NCBI RefSeq assembly: GCF_003032475.1
Contig: NZ_CP028369.1
Location: forward strand, 6,696,001-6,760,000
DNA: 64,000 bases
Source of the DNA: Streptomyces sp. P3
GTDB lineage: Bacteria > Actinomycetota > Actinomycetes > Streptomycetales > Streptomycetaceae
Direction of reading: 5' to 3'
The notes under the pieces were generated by a model that made no database searches, had not been told where the DNA came from, and saw nothing but the letters and a program-made list of their open reading frames with translations. Below are positions 1 to 7,972 of the stretch, piece by piece; the first letter of the stretch is position 1, and every line of letters begins with the position of its first letter. The translations under genes and the position numbers were made by a program.

Positions 1-979
1 CCTGGACGGCGAAGGCCTCGTTGATCTCGAACAGACCGATGTCGGAGATGGACAGCCCCGCCTGCGCGAGGGCCTTCTCGGTGGCCGGGATCGGACCGTA
101 GCCCATGACCTCCGGCTCGACGCCCGCGAAGGAGTACGCGACCAGACGCATCTTGACCGGCAGGCCGTTCTCGCGCGCGAAGTCCTCGGAAGCGATCAGG
201 GAAGCGGTTGCGCCGTCGTTGAGACCGGCCGCGTTTCCGGCGGTGACCCGGCCGTGCACACGGAACGGGGTCTTGAGACCGGAAAGGTTCTCCAGCGTCG
301 TCCCCGGGCGCATCGGCTCGTCGGCGGTGACCAGGCCCCAGCCCGTCTCACCGGCCTCCGGGTTGGTGCGGCGCACCGAGACCGGCACCAGATCGGCCTG
401 GATCTTGCCGTTGGCGTACGCCTTGGCGGCCTTCTCCTGCGAGCGCACCGCGTACTCGTCGGCGCGCCGCTTGGTGATCTGGGGGTAGCGGTCGTGCAGG
501 TTCTCCGCGGTCATGCCCATGAAGAGGGCGGACTCGTCGACCAGCTTCTCGCTGACGAACCGCGGGTTGGGGTCCACACCCTCGCCCATCGGGTGGCGGC
601 CCATGTGCTCGACGCCGCCCGCGACGGCGACGTCGTACGCGCCGAAGGCGACCGAGCCGGCGACCGACGTGACGGCCGTCAGGGCGCCCGCGCACATGCG
701 GTCGATGGAGTAACCGGGGACCGAGGTCGGCAGACCGGCCAGGATGCCCGCGGTGCGGCCGATGGTCAGGCCCTGGTCGCCGATCTGCGTGGTCGCCGCG
801 ATGGCGACCTCGTCGATCTTCGCGGGGTCCAGGCCGGGGTTGCGGCGCAGCAGCTCCCGGATCGCCTTGACGACGAGGTCGTCGGCGCGGGTCTCGTGGT
901 AGATGCCCTTCGGGCCCGCCTTGCCGAACGGGGTACGGACGCCGTCTACGAAGACGACGTCCCTGACGGTACGAGGCAC
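1..979 (-). CDS. fadA: Acetyl-CoA acyltransferase (thiolase), 3' part outside window
   Basis: Thiolase that cleaves 3-ketoacyl-CoA with CoA (or condenses acetyl-CoA) in fatty-acid beta-oxidation; cytosolic. The GTG start at 979 is preceded by GGAGGAGA at good spacing. The protein opens PRTVRDVVFVDGVRTPFGK; the acylated cysteine lies in SIDRMCAGAL (Cys96), followed by GGVEHMGRHPMG. The NEAFA motif that supplies part of the second active-site block is at the very edge of the window. The C-terminal cysteine/glycine block (CGGG type) is outside, so about 325 of roughly 400 residues are seen. A fadB-type multifunctional protein commonly follows such a gene, but that is inference because the window ends. 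A 16-bp near-palindrome lies about 50 bp upstream. Confidence 0.93.
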   Translation of the reverse strand, partial: MPRTVRDVVFVDGVRTPFGKAGPKGIYHETRADDLVVKAIRELLRRNPGLDPAKIDEVAIAATTQIGDQGLTIGRTAGILAGLPTSVPGYSIDRMCAGALTAVTSVAGSVAFGAYDVAVAGGVEHMGRHPMGEGVDPNPRFVSEKLVDESALFMGMTAENLHDRYPQITKRRADEYAVRSQEKAAKAYANGKIQADLVPVSVRRTNPEAGETGWGLVTADEPMRPGTTLENLSGLKTPFRVHGRVTAGNAAGLNDGATASLIASEDFARENGLPVKMRLVAYSFAGVEPEVMGYGPIPATEKALAQAGLSISDIGLFEINEAFAVQ

Positions 980-1028
980 GATGGCTCTCCTCCAGGGTGC
1001 GGGATGGCACTGCTGCGACACGCAAGCG

Positions 1029-1044
1029 CTGAGCACGCGCTCAG
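1029..1044. promoter_or_regulatory. Candidate operator upstream of the thiolase gene
   Basis: CTGAGCACGCGCTCAG is a 16-bp palindrome with one mismatched pair, 50 to 65 bp upstream of the thiolase start. Spacing and symmetry suit a TetR-type repressor of fatty-acid degradation genes, many of which use TGAGC...GCTCA-like sites in actinobacteria. The function is inferred. A second weaker inverted repeat (GCTAC...GTAGC) sits at 1052-1072. Confidence 0.4.
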
Positions 1045-1136
1045 AACCCATGCTACTTGTGGGTAACGTAGCTGCACACCCCTGCCGGGAGGAGCGGCGA
1101 ACGTCACACCCGACGAGTCTGCGCGATCACCCCGCT

Positions 1137-2174
1137 TCAGGCCCGCGGCGGGGCCGTCGACCCTCTCGGCGTCAGCACCGGAGTCGGCACCGGATGCGAC
1201 CTGGGACCCGACCCCGTCAGCACCCCGAACAGCGTCCGCGCGGCCTCCGCGCCGAACCCGTGGACGTCATGGCTCATCGCGGAGAGCGTCGGATGGGTGA
1301 GCCGGCACAGCTGTGAGTCGTCCCAGGCGAGCAGGGAGACGTCACCCGGCACGGCGAGCCCCATCTCGGCCGCCACCGCCAGCCCCGCCACCGCCATGAT
1401 GTCGTTGTCGTAAACGATTGCGGTAGGGCGGTCCGACGGAGCGGCGGTCAGCATCGACCGGGTCGCCCGCGCCCCCGCCTCCCCGGAGTAGTCCGTGGCG
1501 ACCTGCCGGGCTCCGGCCAGCCCGAGACGGCGCGCCGCCGCGTCGAACGCGGCCGTCCTCATCACCGTGTGCCCGAGCGAGGCCGCGCCCCCCACCCGGG
1601 CGATCCGCCGGTGCCCGAGCGCCGCGAGATAGCGCACCGCCTCCGTCACGGCCGTCGCGTCGTCGGTCCACACCGAGGTCAGCCCCCCGGTCAGCGACGG
1701 ATGCCCGACGGCGACCGCCGGCATCCCGAGCCGCTCGACCACCGCCACCCGCGGATCGTCCGCCCGGAAGTCCACCAGGATCGACCCGCCGATCTGCCGG
1801 CCCCGCCACCAGGACTCCTGGAGCCCCGCCTCCTCCTCGACACTGCGCACCAGCCGCAGCAGCAGTGAGCAGGAGTGCTCGGTCAGCACGCTCTCCACCC
1901 CGGAGACGAAGTCCATGTAGAACGGCTCGAGCCCCAGCATCCGGGCCGGCCGGCAGATCGCCAGCCCCACCACGTCCACCCGCGAGCTCGACAGCGACCG
2001 GGCCGTCAGGTTCGGCTCCCAGCCCAGCTCCCGCGCCGCGGTGAAGATCCGGTCCCGTGTCGCCTCCGACAGCCCCGGCTTGCGGTTGAAGGCGAGGGAC
2101 ACCGCGCCCTTGGACACCCCCGCGCGCGCGGCGACGTCCTTGATGGTGACGCGGGGGGCGGGGGACGCCGTCAT
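1137..2174 (-). CDS. LacI-family transcriptional regulator of the mannoside locus
   Basis: A 345-residue LacI/GalR repressor. Residues 9-30 (VTIKDVAARAGVSKGAVSLAF) form the helix-turn-helix and hinge entry, followed by a periplasmic-binding-protein-like effector domain (VVGLAICRP, DNDIMAVAGLAVAAEMG, VSLLAWDDSQLCRLTHP). Full length for the family. Its ATG overlaps the stop of the upstream beta-mannosidase gene (ATGA), so the two are translationally coupled and the regulator is probably made from the operon it controls. The likely ligand is a mannoside or manno-oligosaccharide and the likely targets are the sites at 4608-4676; both are inference. Confidence 0.92.
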   Translation of the reverse strand: MTASPAPRVTIKDVAARAGVSKGAVSLAFNRKPGLSEATRDRIFTAARELGWEPNLTARSLSSSRVDVVGLAICRPARMLGLEPFYMDFVSGVESVLTEHSCSLLLRLVRSVEEEAGLQESWWRGRQIGGSILVDFRADDPRVAVVERLGMPAVAVGHPSLTGGLTSVWTDDATAVTEAVRYLAALGHRRIARVGGAASLGHTVMRTAAFDAAARRLGLAGARQVATDYSGEAGARATRSMLTAAPSDRPTAIVYDNDIMAVAGLAVAAEMGLAVPGDVSLLAWDDSQLCRLTHPTLSAMSHDVHGFGAEAARTLFGVLTGSGPRSHPVPTPVLTPRGSTAPPRA

Positions 2175-4597
2175 CGAGCGGGCTCCTGGCAGTACAGCGC
2201 GGCCCGGGCGGCGGCGGCGTCCGGAGTCTCCCAGCCCGCGACCCCGATCGTCACCTGCTCCCCGGGCAGCAACGTCACCAGCCCCCGGTCGGCCCGCGCA
2301 CCCGGGTCCAGCCGGTCGGCCTGGAGCAGCAGGTCCCGCACGAGGGTGCGCGCCGTGACGGTGACCGCCCCCGCGGTCACGGCCACCGCGAACTCGGGCC
2401 GCGGCAGGGCGATGTCACGGTCGGGCACCGGGAAGTGCACGGCCCGCAGCCGGCCCCCGCCCGCGACCACTCCCGCGCCCCCGGACGCGCCCGGCGCGGG
2501 GAGCCCATCCGCATCCGCCACCAGGAACTCCTTCGCCCCGGCCGGCTCCAGCTCCGCCGGCACCGGCACGATCCCCACCGACCGGGCGCCGACGGCCAGT
2601 TCCAGCGTCGCCGTGCCCACCACGTCGCCCTCCACGGTCAGCCGCCGCAACGTCAGCGCTCCCGTCCACGGGTCGGCCGACTGGTTGACGGCGGCCGACA
2701 CCAGCCGCCCGTCGCGCACCTGCAACGAGAGCAACCGGTCCGCGTACAGCCGCCGAAGCTCGTGGTAGAGCGGCTTCTCCCGCCCGTCCCCGTCGATCGC
2801 GGCCCAGGACGTCACCGGCCAGCAGTCGTTGAGCTGCCAGACGATCGTGCCCGCGCACACCGGCCAGTGCGACCGCCAGTGCTCGATCCCGGTCGCCACC
2901 GCCCGCGCCTGGTTGACCTGCGTGAGGTAGTGCCAGCGGTCGAAGTCGCCCTGTGGGGAGGGGAAATGGCGGGCGAGTCCGCGCGCCAGCTTGCCGTTGC
3001 CGTCCTCCGCCTTCTGGTGATGCAGCATGCCGGGGGAGTCCGCCGCCAGTTCCTCGCCCGGCAGCGCCCGCCGCAGCGTGGCGTGGGCCGGCGGCGCCTG
3101 CCAGCCGAACTCGGCCACGAACCGCGGCACTTCACTGCGGTACTCGGCATAGTCCTGCCGGTTCCAGACCTCCCACGAGTGGTGCGTGCCGTGCGCCGGA
3201 TCGTTCGGATGACGCTCCCACGACCCCGACCACGGACTCCCCGCCGTGTACGGCCGTGTCGGATCCAGCTCGCCGACGACTCTCGGGAGCACCCCCAGGT
3301 AGTAGCCCTCGCCCCAGGAGTCCCCGGCGAGCCGCTCCTCCCAGCCCCAGTCCCGGAAACCCCACAGGTTCTCGTTGTTGCCGTTCCACAGCACGAGCGA
3401 GGGATGCGGCATCAGCCGTACGACGTTCTCGCGGGCCTCCGCCTCCACCTCGCCCCGCAACGGCTGCTCCTCCGGGTAGGCCGCGCACGCGAACGGGAAG
3501 TCCTGCCAGACCAGCAGGCCCAGCTCGTCGCAGACGTCGTAGAAGTCCTCGCTCTCGTAGATGCCGCCGCCCCACACCCGGACCAGGTCGACCCCCGCGT
3601 CGGCCGCCTGGCGCAACCGTTTCCGGTAACGCTCCCGGGTCACCCGGGAGGGAAACACGTCGTCCGGGATCCAGTTCACCCCTCGCGCGAAGAGCCGCTC
3701 CCCGTTGACCACGAGGGTGAACCCGCTCCCGTGCGCGTCGGCGGAGGTGTCCAGGCCGACGCTGCGAAAGCCGACCCGCCGCCGCCAGACGTCGAGCGGC
3801 GCATTGCCGTGATGCAGCGTCAACTCCACCTCGTACAGGACCTGTTCGCCGTAACCGCGAGGCCACCACAGGTCGGCGTCCGGCACCTCCACCCGCACCA
3901 CGCCGTGCGTGCCCGTCACCTCGGCGCGCGCCCTGAGACCCCCCACCCGCGCCTGCAGCACGAGCCCCGCCTCCACCCGGGTCCGCTCCACGTCCACCCG
4001 CAATTCGACGACGCCGACGCCCCCCTCCACCGTCACCAGCGGGCGCACCCGGGCGAGCCGCGCCGTCGACCAGCGCTCCAGTCGCACCGGCCGCCAGATC
4101 CCGGCCGTCACCAGCGTGGGCCCCCAGTCCCAGCCGAACGAGCAGGCCATCTTGCGCACGTACTGGTACGGCTCCGGATAGGCTCCGGGCCGCTCGCCCA
4201 GCTTTCCGCGGACGGCCTCCGCCTCGGCGTAGGCGGAGACGAACCGGACGCTCAGCGGACCGCTGAGCCCCGTCACGTCGAAGCGGTACGCACGGTGCAT
4301 GTTGCGCACCCGGCCGAGGAGCTGACCGTTCAGGGTGATCTCGGCGACCGTGTCGAGCCCCTCGAAGACCAGGTCGGTCTGCTCGTGCCCGCACGGCACG
4401 GCCGGCAACTGCGTCTCGTACGTCCACTCCCGCCGCCCCACCCAGGCGACCTCGGTCTCGGCCCGCCCCAGGAACGGGTCCGGGATCACCCCGGCGGCCA
4501 GCAGATCGGTGTGCACACAGCCCGGCACCACGGCCGGCAGTTTCCCGCCCTCATGCCGCAACTGCCATCCGTCGTCGAGTGGTGAGGCCTCCAGCAT
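2171..4597 (-). CDS. Beta-mannosidase, glycoside hydrolase family 2
   Basis: An 808-residue GH2 enzyme that removes terminal beta-D-mannose from manno-oligosaccharides. The order is jelly-roll sugar-binding domain (about 1-190), Ig-like domain (190-300), then a TIM barrel containing VRVWGGGIYESEDFYD, LWNGNNENLWG with the probable acid/base Glu409, and RFVAEFGWQ with the probable nucleophile Glu496. There is no signal peptide, so it acts in the cytosol after uptake. The start has GGAG six bases upstream. The gene is divergent from a sugar importer and overlaps a LacI regulator, which fits import followed by intracellular hydrolysis. The closely related exo-beta-glucosaminidases have similar folds; the NGNNEN motif and context favour mannosidase. 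Confidence 0.9.
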   Translation of the reverse strand: MLEASPLDDGWQLRHEGGKLPAVVPGCVHTDLLAAGVIPDPFLGRAETEVAWVGRREWTYETQLPAVPCGHEQTDLVFEGLDTVAEITLNGQLLGRVRNMHRAYRFDVTGLSGPLSVRFVSAYAEAEAVRGKLGERPGAYPEPYQYVRKMACSFGWDWGPTLVTAGIWRPVRLERWSTARLARVRPLVTVEGGVGVVELRVDVERTRVEAGLVLQARVGGLRARAEVTGTHGVVRVEVPDADLWWPRGYGEQVLYEVELTLHHGNAPLDVWRRRVGFRSVGLDTSADAHGSGFTLVVNGERLFARGVNWIPDDVFPSRVTRERYRKRLRQAADAGVDLVRVWGGGIYESEDFYDVCDELGLLVWQDFPFACAAYPEEQPLRGEVEAEARENVVRLMPHPSLVLWNGNNENLWGFRDWGWEERLAGDSWGEGYYLGVLPRVVGELDPTRPYTAGSPWSGSWERHPNDPAHGTHHSWEVWNRQDYAEYRSEVPRFVAEFGWQAPPAHATLRRALPGEELAADSPGMLHHQKAEDGNGKLARGLARHFPSPQGDFDRWHYLTQVNQARAVATGIEHWRSHWPVCAGTIVWQLNDCWPVTSWAAIDGDGREKPLYHELRRLYADRLLSLQVRDGRLVSAAVNQSADPWTGALTLRRLTVEGDVVGTATLELAVGARSVGIVPVPAELEPAGAKEFLVADADGLPAPGASGGAGVVAGGGRLRAVHFPVPDRDIALPRPEFAVAVTAGAVTVTARTLVRDLLLQADRLDPGARADRGLVTLLPGEQVTIGVAGWETPDAAAARAALYCQEPAR

Positions 4598-4607
4598 GGC
4601 GCACTCC

Positions 4608-4619
4608 TAAACCGGTCAA
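4608..4619. promoter_or_regulatory. Candidate LacI-type operator near the mannosidase start
   Basis: TAAACCGGTCAA, an imperfect palindrome centred on CCGG, lies just upstream of the mannosidase ATG. It is the inverted copy (10 of 12 bases) of the site at 4665-4676. A repressor here would block the mannosidase-regulator transcript. Confidence 0.45.
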
Positions 4620-4664
4620 GCTCGTCATTGAGCGCGGTTTCGTCGTCGTTGGCGGGAATCGGAC

Positions 4665-4676
4665 TTTACCGGTTGA
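4665..4676. promoter_or_regulatory. Candidate LacI-type operator upstream of the sugar importer
   Basis: TTTACCGGTTGA; its reverse complement TCAACCGGTAAA matches the site at 4608-4619 in 10 of 12 positions. It is followed at 4677-4688 by GAAAGCGCTGCC, itself similar to AGCGCT-centred LacI-family operators. The arrangement suggests that one repressor controls both divergent transcripts. Confidence 0.45.
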
Positions 4677-4766
4677 GAAAGCGCTGCCAGAGTGCCGAAT
4701 CAGCCAACCCGACCGTCTCGCCTCACCCGCACGTGCTCATCCGTCCCACGAACGGAAGTGATGCAC

Positions 4767-6089
4767 ATGAACCGCCGCACCCTCCACGTCCTCGCCACGA
4801 CCGCCGCGGCCGCCCTGCTGCTCCCCGGGTGCACGGGCACCTCGGGAAGCACGAAGGGCGCGGACGCCAAGGCGCCCGACGACCCGTCCAAGGTCCGCGG
4901 ATCCATCACGGTTCTCACCGTGCGGACCGACCTCGTGCAGGACGGCACGATGACGAAGTACGCCGCCGAGTTCAACAAGACCTATCCCAAGGTCAAGGTG
5001 GAGTTCCAGGCCCTCACCAACTACGAGGCCGAAATCAAGATCCGCATGAACACGGACGACTACGGCGACGTCCTGCTGATCCCCGCGGTCATCAAGAAGA
5101 ACGACTACCCGAAGTTCTTCGCCTCGCTCGGCACCGCCGCCGAGCGCAGCAAGAAATACCGTTTCACCGGTTTCACCGCCGTCGACGGCAAGGTCTACGG
5201 CCAGAGCCCGGTCGGCGTGATGCCCGGATTCGTCTACAACAAGCGCATCTGGAAAGAGGCCGGGGTCACCGCCTGGCCCACCACCCCGGCCGGGTTCCTC
5301 ACCGCCCTCAAGGCGATCAAGGCGAAGACCGACGCGGTGCCGTACTACACCAACTTCGCCGCGCAGTGGCCGCTCACCATGTGGACCTACGTCGACGGCG
5401 CAGTGCACTGCGACCCGCAGGCGACCACGAAACTGGCCGAGGGCGACCCCTGGGCGCAGGGCTCCGACCTGCGCGTCGGCGACACACTCCTGTACGACAT
5501 CGTCAAGCAGGGCCTCGCCGAGAAGGACCCGACCACCAGCAACTGGGAGGCGTCCAAGCCCCGCACGGCCAAGGGCGAGATCGCCACGCAGTGGCTCGGC
5601 ACCTGGGCGATCGTCCAGTTCCAGGACGCCGCGAAGAAGGCCGGAGTGAACCCGGACGATATCGGTTTCATGCCGTTTCCCGCGCAGACGGACGGGGCGT
5701 ACTGCGCGACCGTCGGCCCCGACTACAACCAGGCTGTCAACGTGCACTCGAAGCACAAGGAGGCGGCCCGCGCCTGGATCGACTGGTTCACCGACAAGTC
5801 CGGCTACGACAAGGACAACCTGGCCATCTCCCCGCTCAAGGACGCGGCCATGCCCACGGTGCTGAAGCCCTACCAGGAGGCGGGCGTCAAGCTCATCGAG
5901 CTGGACGACTCCGCGGGCGCGAGGGTCAAGCTGATCGACGACCGGTCCGAGGTCGGCATCTTCAAGCCCGAGTACCGTCAGGACCTGGTCGACCTCGCGC
6001 GCGGCGCGAAGAAGGGCGGCCTGGACGACTTCCTCTCCGGGCTCGGCAGGAAGTGGACCGAGACGCAGGCGAGCGTGGGCGACCGATGA
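4767..6089 (+). CDS. Sugar ABC transporter substrate-binding lipoprotein
   Basis: Extracytoplasmic binding protein of a carbohydrate ABC importer (MalE/UgpB-type cluster), 440 residues. The N-terminus MNRRTLHVLATTAAAALL ends in the lipobox LLPGC, predicting lipidation and membrane anchoring. The mature part contains ITVLTVRTD and GDVLLIP typical of family 1 solute-binding proteins. I chose ATG 4767 because GGAAG lies 8 bases upstream; ATG 4761 is an in-frame alternative two codons earlier. The stop overlaps the next gene (ATGA). The ligand is probably a mannoside judged by the adjacent beta-mannosidase. No ATPase is encoded here; a shared MsiK-type ATPase is the usual solution in Streptomyces. 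Confidence 0.9.
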   Translation: MNRRTLHVLATTAAAALLLPGCTGTSGSTKGADAKAPDDPSKVRGSITVLTVRTDLVQDGTMTKYAAEFNKTYPKVKVEFQALTNYEAEIKIRMNTDDYGDVLLIPAVIKKNDYPKFFASLGTAAERSKKYRFTGFTAVDGKVYGQSPVGVMPGFVYNKRIWKEAGVTAWPTTPAGFLTALKAIKAKTDAVPYYTNFAAQWPLTMWTYVDGAVHCDPQATTKLAEGDPWAQGSDLRVGDTLLYDIVKQGLAEKDPTTSNWEASKPRTAKGEIATQWLGTWAIVQFQDAAKKAGVNPDDIGFMPFPAQTDGAYCATVGPDYNQAVNVHSKHKEAARAWIDWFTDKSGYDKDNLAISPLKDAAMPTVLKPYQEAGVKLIELDDSAGARVKLIDDRSEVGIFKPEYRQDLVDLARGAKKGGLDDFLSGLGRKWTETQASVGDR

Positions 6090-7060
6090 CGCACGCGGGC
6101 ACCCACACCCCGGCGCGGGACACCGGGAAGGCCGCCGCCGGGGCCGCGGCGCCGGCCTCGGGGCGCGCCGCCCCGCCGCCGGCGCCGCGCCGGACGCGCA
6201 CCTGGCGGCTGCTGACCCCCTGGCTGTTCCTGCTCGCCCCGCTCACCCTGTTGATCACCTTCACCTACGCGCCGATCGCCAACATGGTCGCCTACAGCTT
6301 CACCGACTGGGACGGCGTGAGTCCCGAACTGCACTACACGGGCGCGGAGAACTACGCGGAGATCTTCACCCGCGAGGACCTCTTCCAGGTGTTCTGGGTG
6401 AGCGGTTACTACCTGGCCGCCTCGGTGATCCAGACAGTCGCCGCGCTGTACTTCGCCACCGTCCTGAGTTTCAGCATCCGCTTCCGGAACTTCTTCAAGG
6501 GCGTGCTCTTCTTCCCGTCCCTGGTGAACGGCGTGGCCATCGGATTCGTCTTCCTCTACTTCTTCCAGGACGGCGGGACCCTCGACACGGTGCTGAACCT
6601 CTTCGGCCACCAGAGCGACCGCGCCTGGCTGGGCACGCCCGCGTCGGCGAACGTCTCGCTCGCCGGCGTCTCGGTCTGGCGCTACCTCGGCATGAACTTC
6701 GTGCTGTTCCTCGGCGCGATCCAGTCCATCCCGGGGGAGCTGTACGAGGCGGCCGAGCTGGACGGCGCGGGCCGGTGGCACCAGTTCCGCTATGTCATCC
6801 TGCCCGGCATCAAGCCGGTGCTGACCCTGACGGTGATCCTCTCCGTCTCCGGCTCCCTGTCGGCCTTCGAGATCCCGTACATCATGACCGGCGGGGCGAC
6901 CGGCACCGAGACCTTCGTGATCCAGACCGTGAAGCTGGCCTTCCAGTTCAACAAGACGGGGCTCGCCTCGGCGGCGGCCGTCGTGCTGTTGCTGATCATC
7001 CTGCTGGTCACCTGGGTGCAGCGACGCCTCGTCCCCGACGACAGGGCGGACCTCGTATGA
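6086..7060 (+). CDS. Sugar ABC transporter permease (MalF/UgpA type)
   Basis: A 324-residue inner-membrane permease. A Pro/Ala-rich cytosolic N-terminus (1-40) is followed by LLTPWLFLLAPLTLLITFTYAP as the first membrane segment and about five further segments. The EAA loop appears as EAAELDGAGRWHQFRYVILPGIKP, which contacts the ATPase. The ATG overlaps the stop of the binding-protein gene, and its own stop overlaps the next permease, so the three genes form one tightly coupled operon. Confidence 0.92.
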   Translation: MTHAGTHTPARDTGKAAAGAAAPASGRAAPPPAPRRTRTWRLLTPWLFLLAPLTLLITFTYAPIANMVAYSFTDWDGVSPELHYTGAENYAEIFTREDLFQVFWVSGYYLAASVIQTVAALYFATVLSFSIRFRNFFKGVLFFPSLVNGVAIGFVFLYFFQDGGTLDTVLNLFGHQSDRAWLGTPASANVSLAGVSVWRYLGMNFVLFLGAIQSIPGELYEAAELDGAGRWHQFRYVILPGIKPVLTLTVILSVSGSLSAFEIPYIMTGGATGTETFVIQTVKLAFQFNKTGLASAAAVVLLLIILLVTWVQRRLVPDDRADLV

Positions 7061-7887
7061 CGCGCCGAGCCGTTGCCCGCACCCTCGTGTACCTGTCGCT
7101 GATCGGTGCGGCGCTGGTGGTGCTGCTCCCGTTGGGCGTCGTCTTCCTGACGTCCCTGAAGACCGAGAACGAGACGGCGGCCGGCAGCGGAGCGCTCACC
7201 CTCCCGGACGACCCGCTCAACTTCGACAACTACGTGACGGCGTTCCGGGACGGCGGGATGCTCACGGCGTTCGGCAACACCGCCTTCATCCTTGTGGTCT
7301 CCGTCGGTGGAACCGTTCTCATCGGTTCGATGACGGCGTATGCGATCGACCGTTTCACCTTCCGTTTCCGGAAACTGGTGATCGCTCTGTTCCTGGTCGC
7401 CGCTCTGGTCCCCGGGGTGACCACTCAGGTGGCCACTTTCCAGATCGTCCACAGCCTGGGCATGTTCGACACCCGCTGGGCGCCGATCGCGCTCTACATG
7501 GGCACGGACATCGTTTCGATCTACATTTTCCTGCAGTTCGTCCGATCGATCCCGATCTCCCTGGACGAGGCGGCCCGCCTCGACGGCGCGAACGCGTTCA
7601 CGATCTACCGCAAGATCATCTTTCCGTTGCTGAAACCGGCGATCGCGACGGTCGTGATCGTGAAGGGAATCGCCGTCTACAACGACTTCTACATCCCTTT
7701 CCTCTACATGCCGTCACAAGATCTTGGCGTGATCTCGACGTCGTTGTTCCGCTTCAAGGGCCCCTACGCCGCCCACTGGGAAACGATTTCGGCAGGAGCG
7801 GTGCTCGTCATCCTGCCGACCCTGATCGTCTTCCTCGCCCTCCAGAAATACATCTACAACGGTTTCACGAGAGGAGCGACGAGGTGA
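7057..7887 (+). CDS. Sugar ABC transporter permease (MalG/UgpE type)
   Basis: A 276-residue partner permease with six predicted membrane segments. The first is LVYLSLIGAALVVLLPLGVV; the EAA loop is DEAARLDGANAFTIYRKIIFPLLKP. It starts at an ATGA overlap with the upstream permease. It forms the heterodimeric channel with that protein and uses an external ATPase. The operon ends here; RNase D-like gene 7973-9259 is convergent, with only 85 bp between, which contains a small CGGCCG/CGGCCG inverted repeat near 7920. Confidence 0.92.
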   Translation: MTRRAVARTLVYLSLIGAALVVLLPLGVVFLTSLKTENETAAGSGALTLPDDPLNFDNYVTAFRDGGMLTAFGNTAFILVVSVGGTVLIGSMTAYAIDRFTFRFRKLVIALFLVAALVPGVTTQVATFQIVHSLGMFDTRWAPIALYMGTDIVSIYIFLQFVRSIPISLDEAARLDGANAFTIYRKIIFPLLKPAIATVVIVKGIAVYNDFYIPFLYMPSQDLGVISTSLFRFKGPYAAHWETISAGAVLVILPTLIVFLALQKYIYNGFTRGATR

Positions 7888-7972
7888 CCCGCCCACCGGC
7901 GGCATGACGGGCAGACAGGACGGCCGTACCGGCCGCCGCGCGAGCGCCGTGCCGCCCACGGCGCCGCCGCGG

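Noticed and set aside
2435..4585. 716-codon plus-strand open frame
   Set aside because: Antisense shadow of the beta-mannosidase gene; low-complexity Arg/Pro-rich product typical of GC-rich antisense frames.
4628..6060. Long open frame reading into the sugar permease
   Set aside because: The upstream part is an off-frame reading of the binding-protein gene; only the part from 6086 is a real permease.
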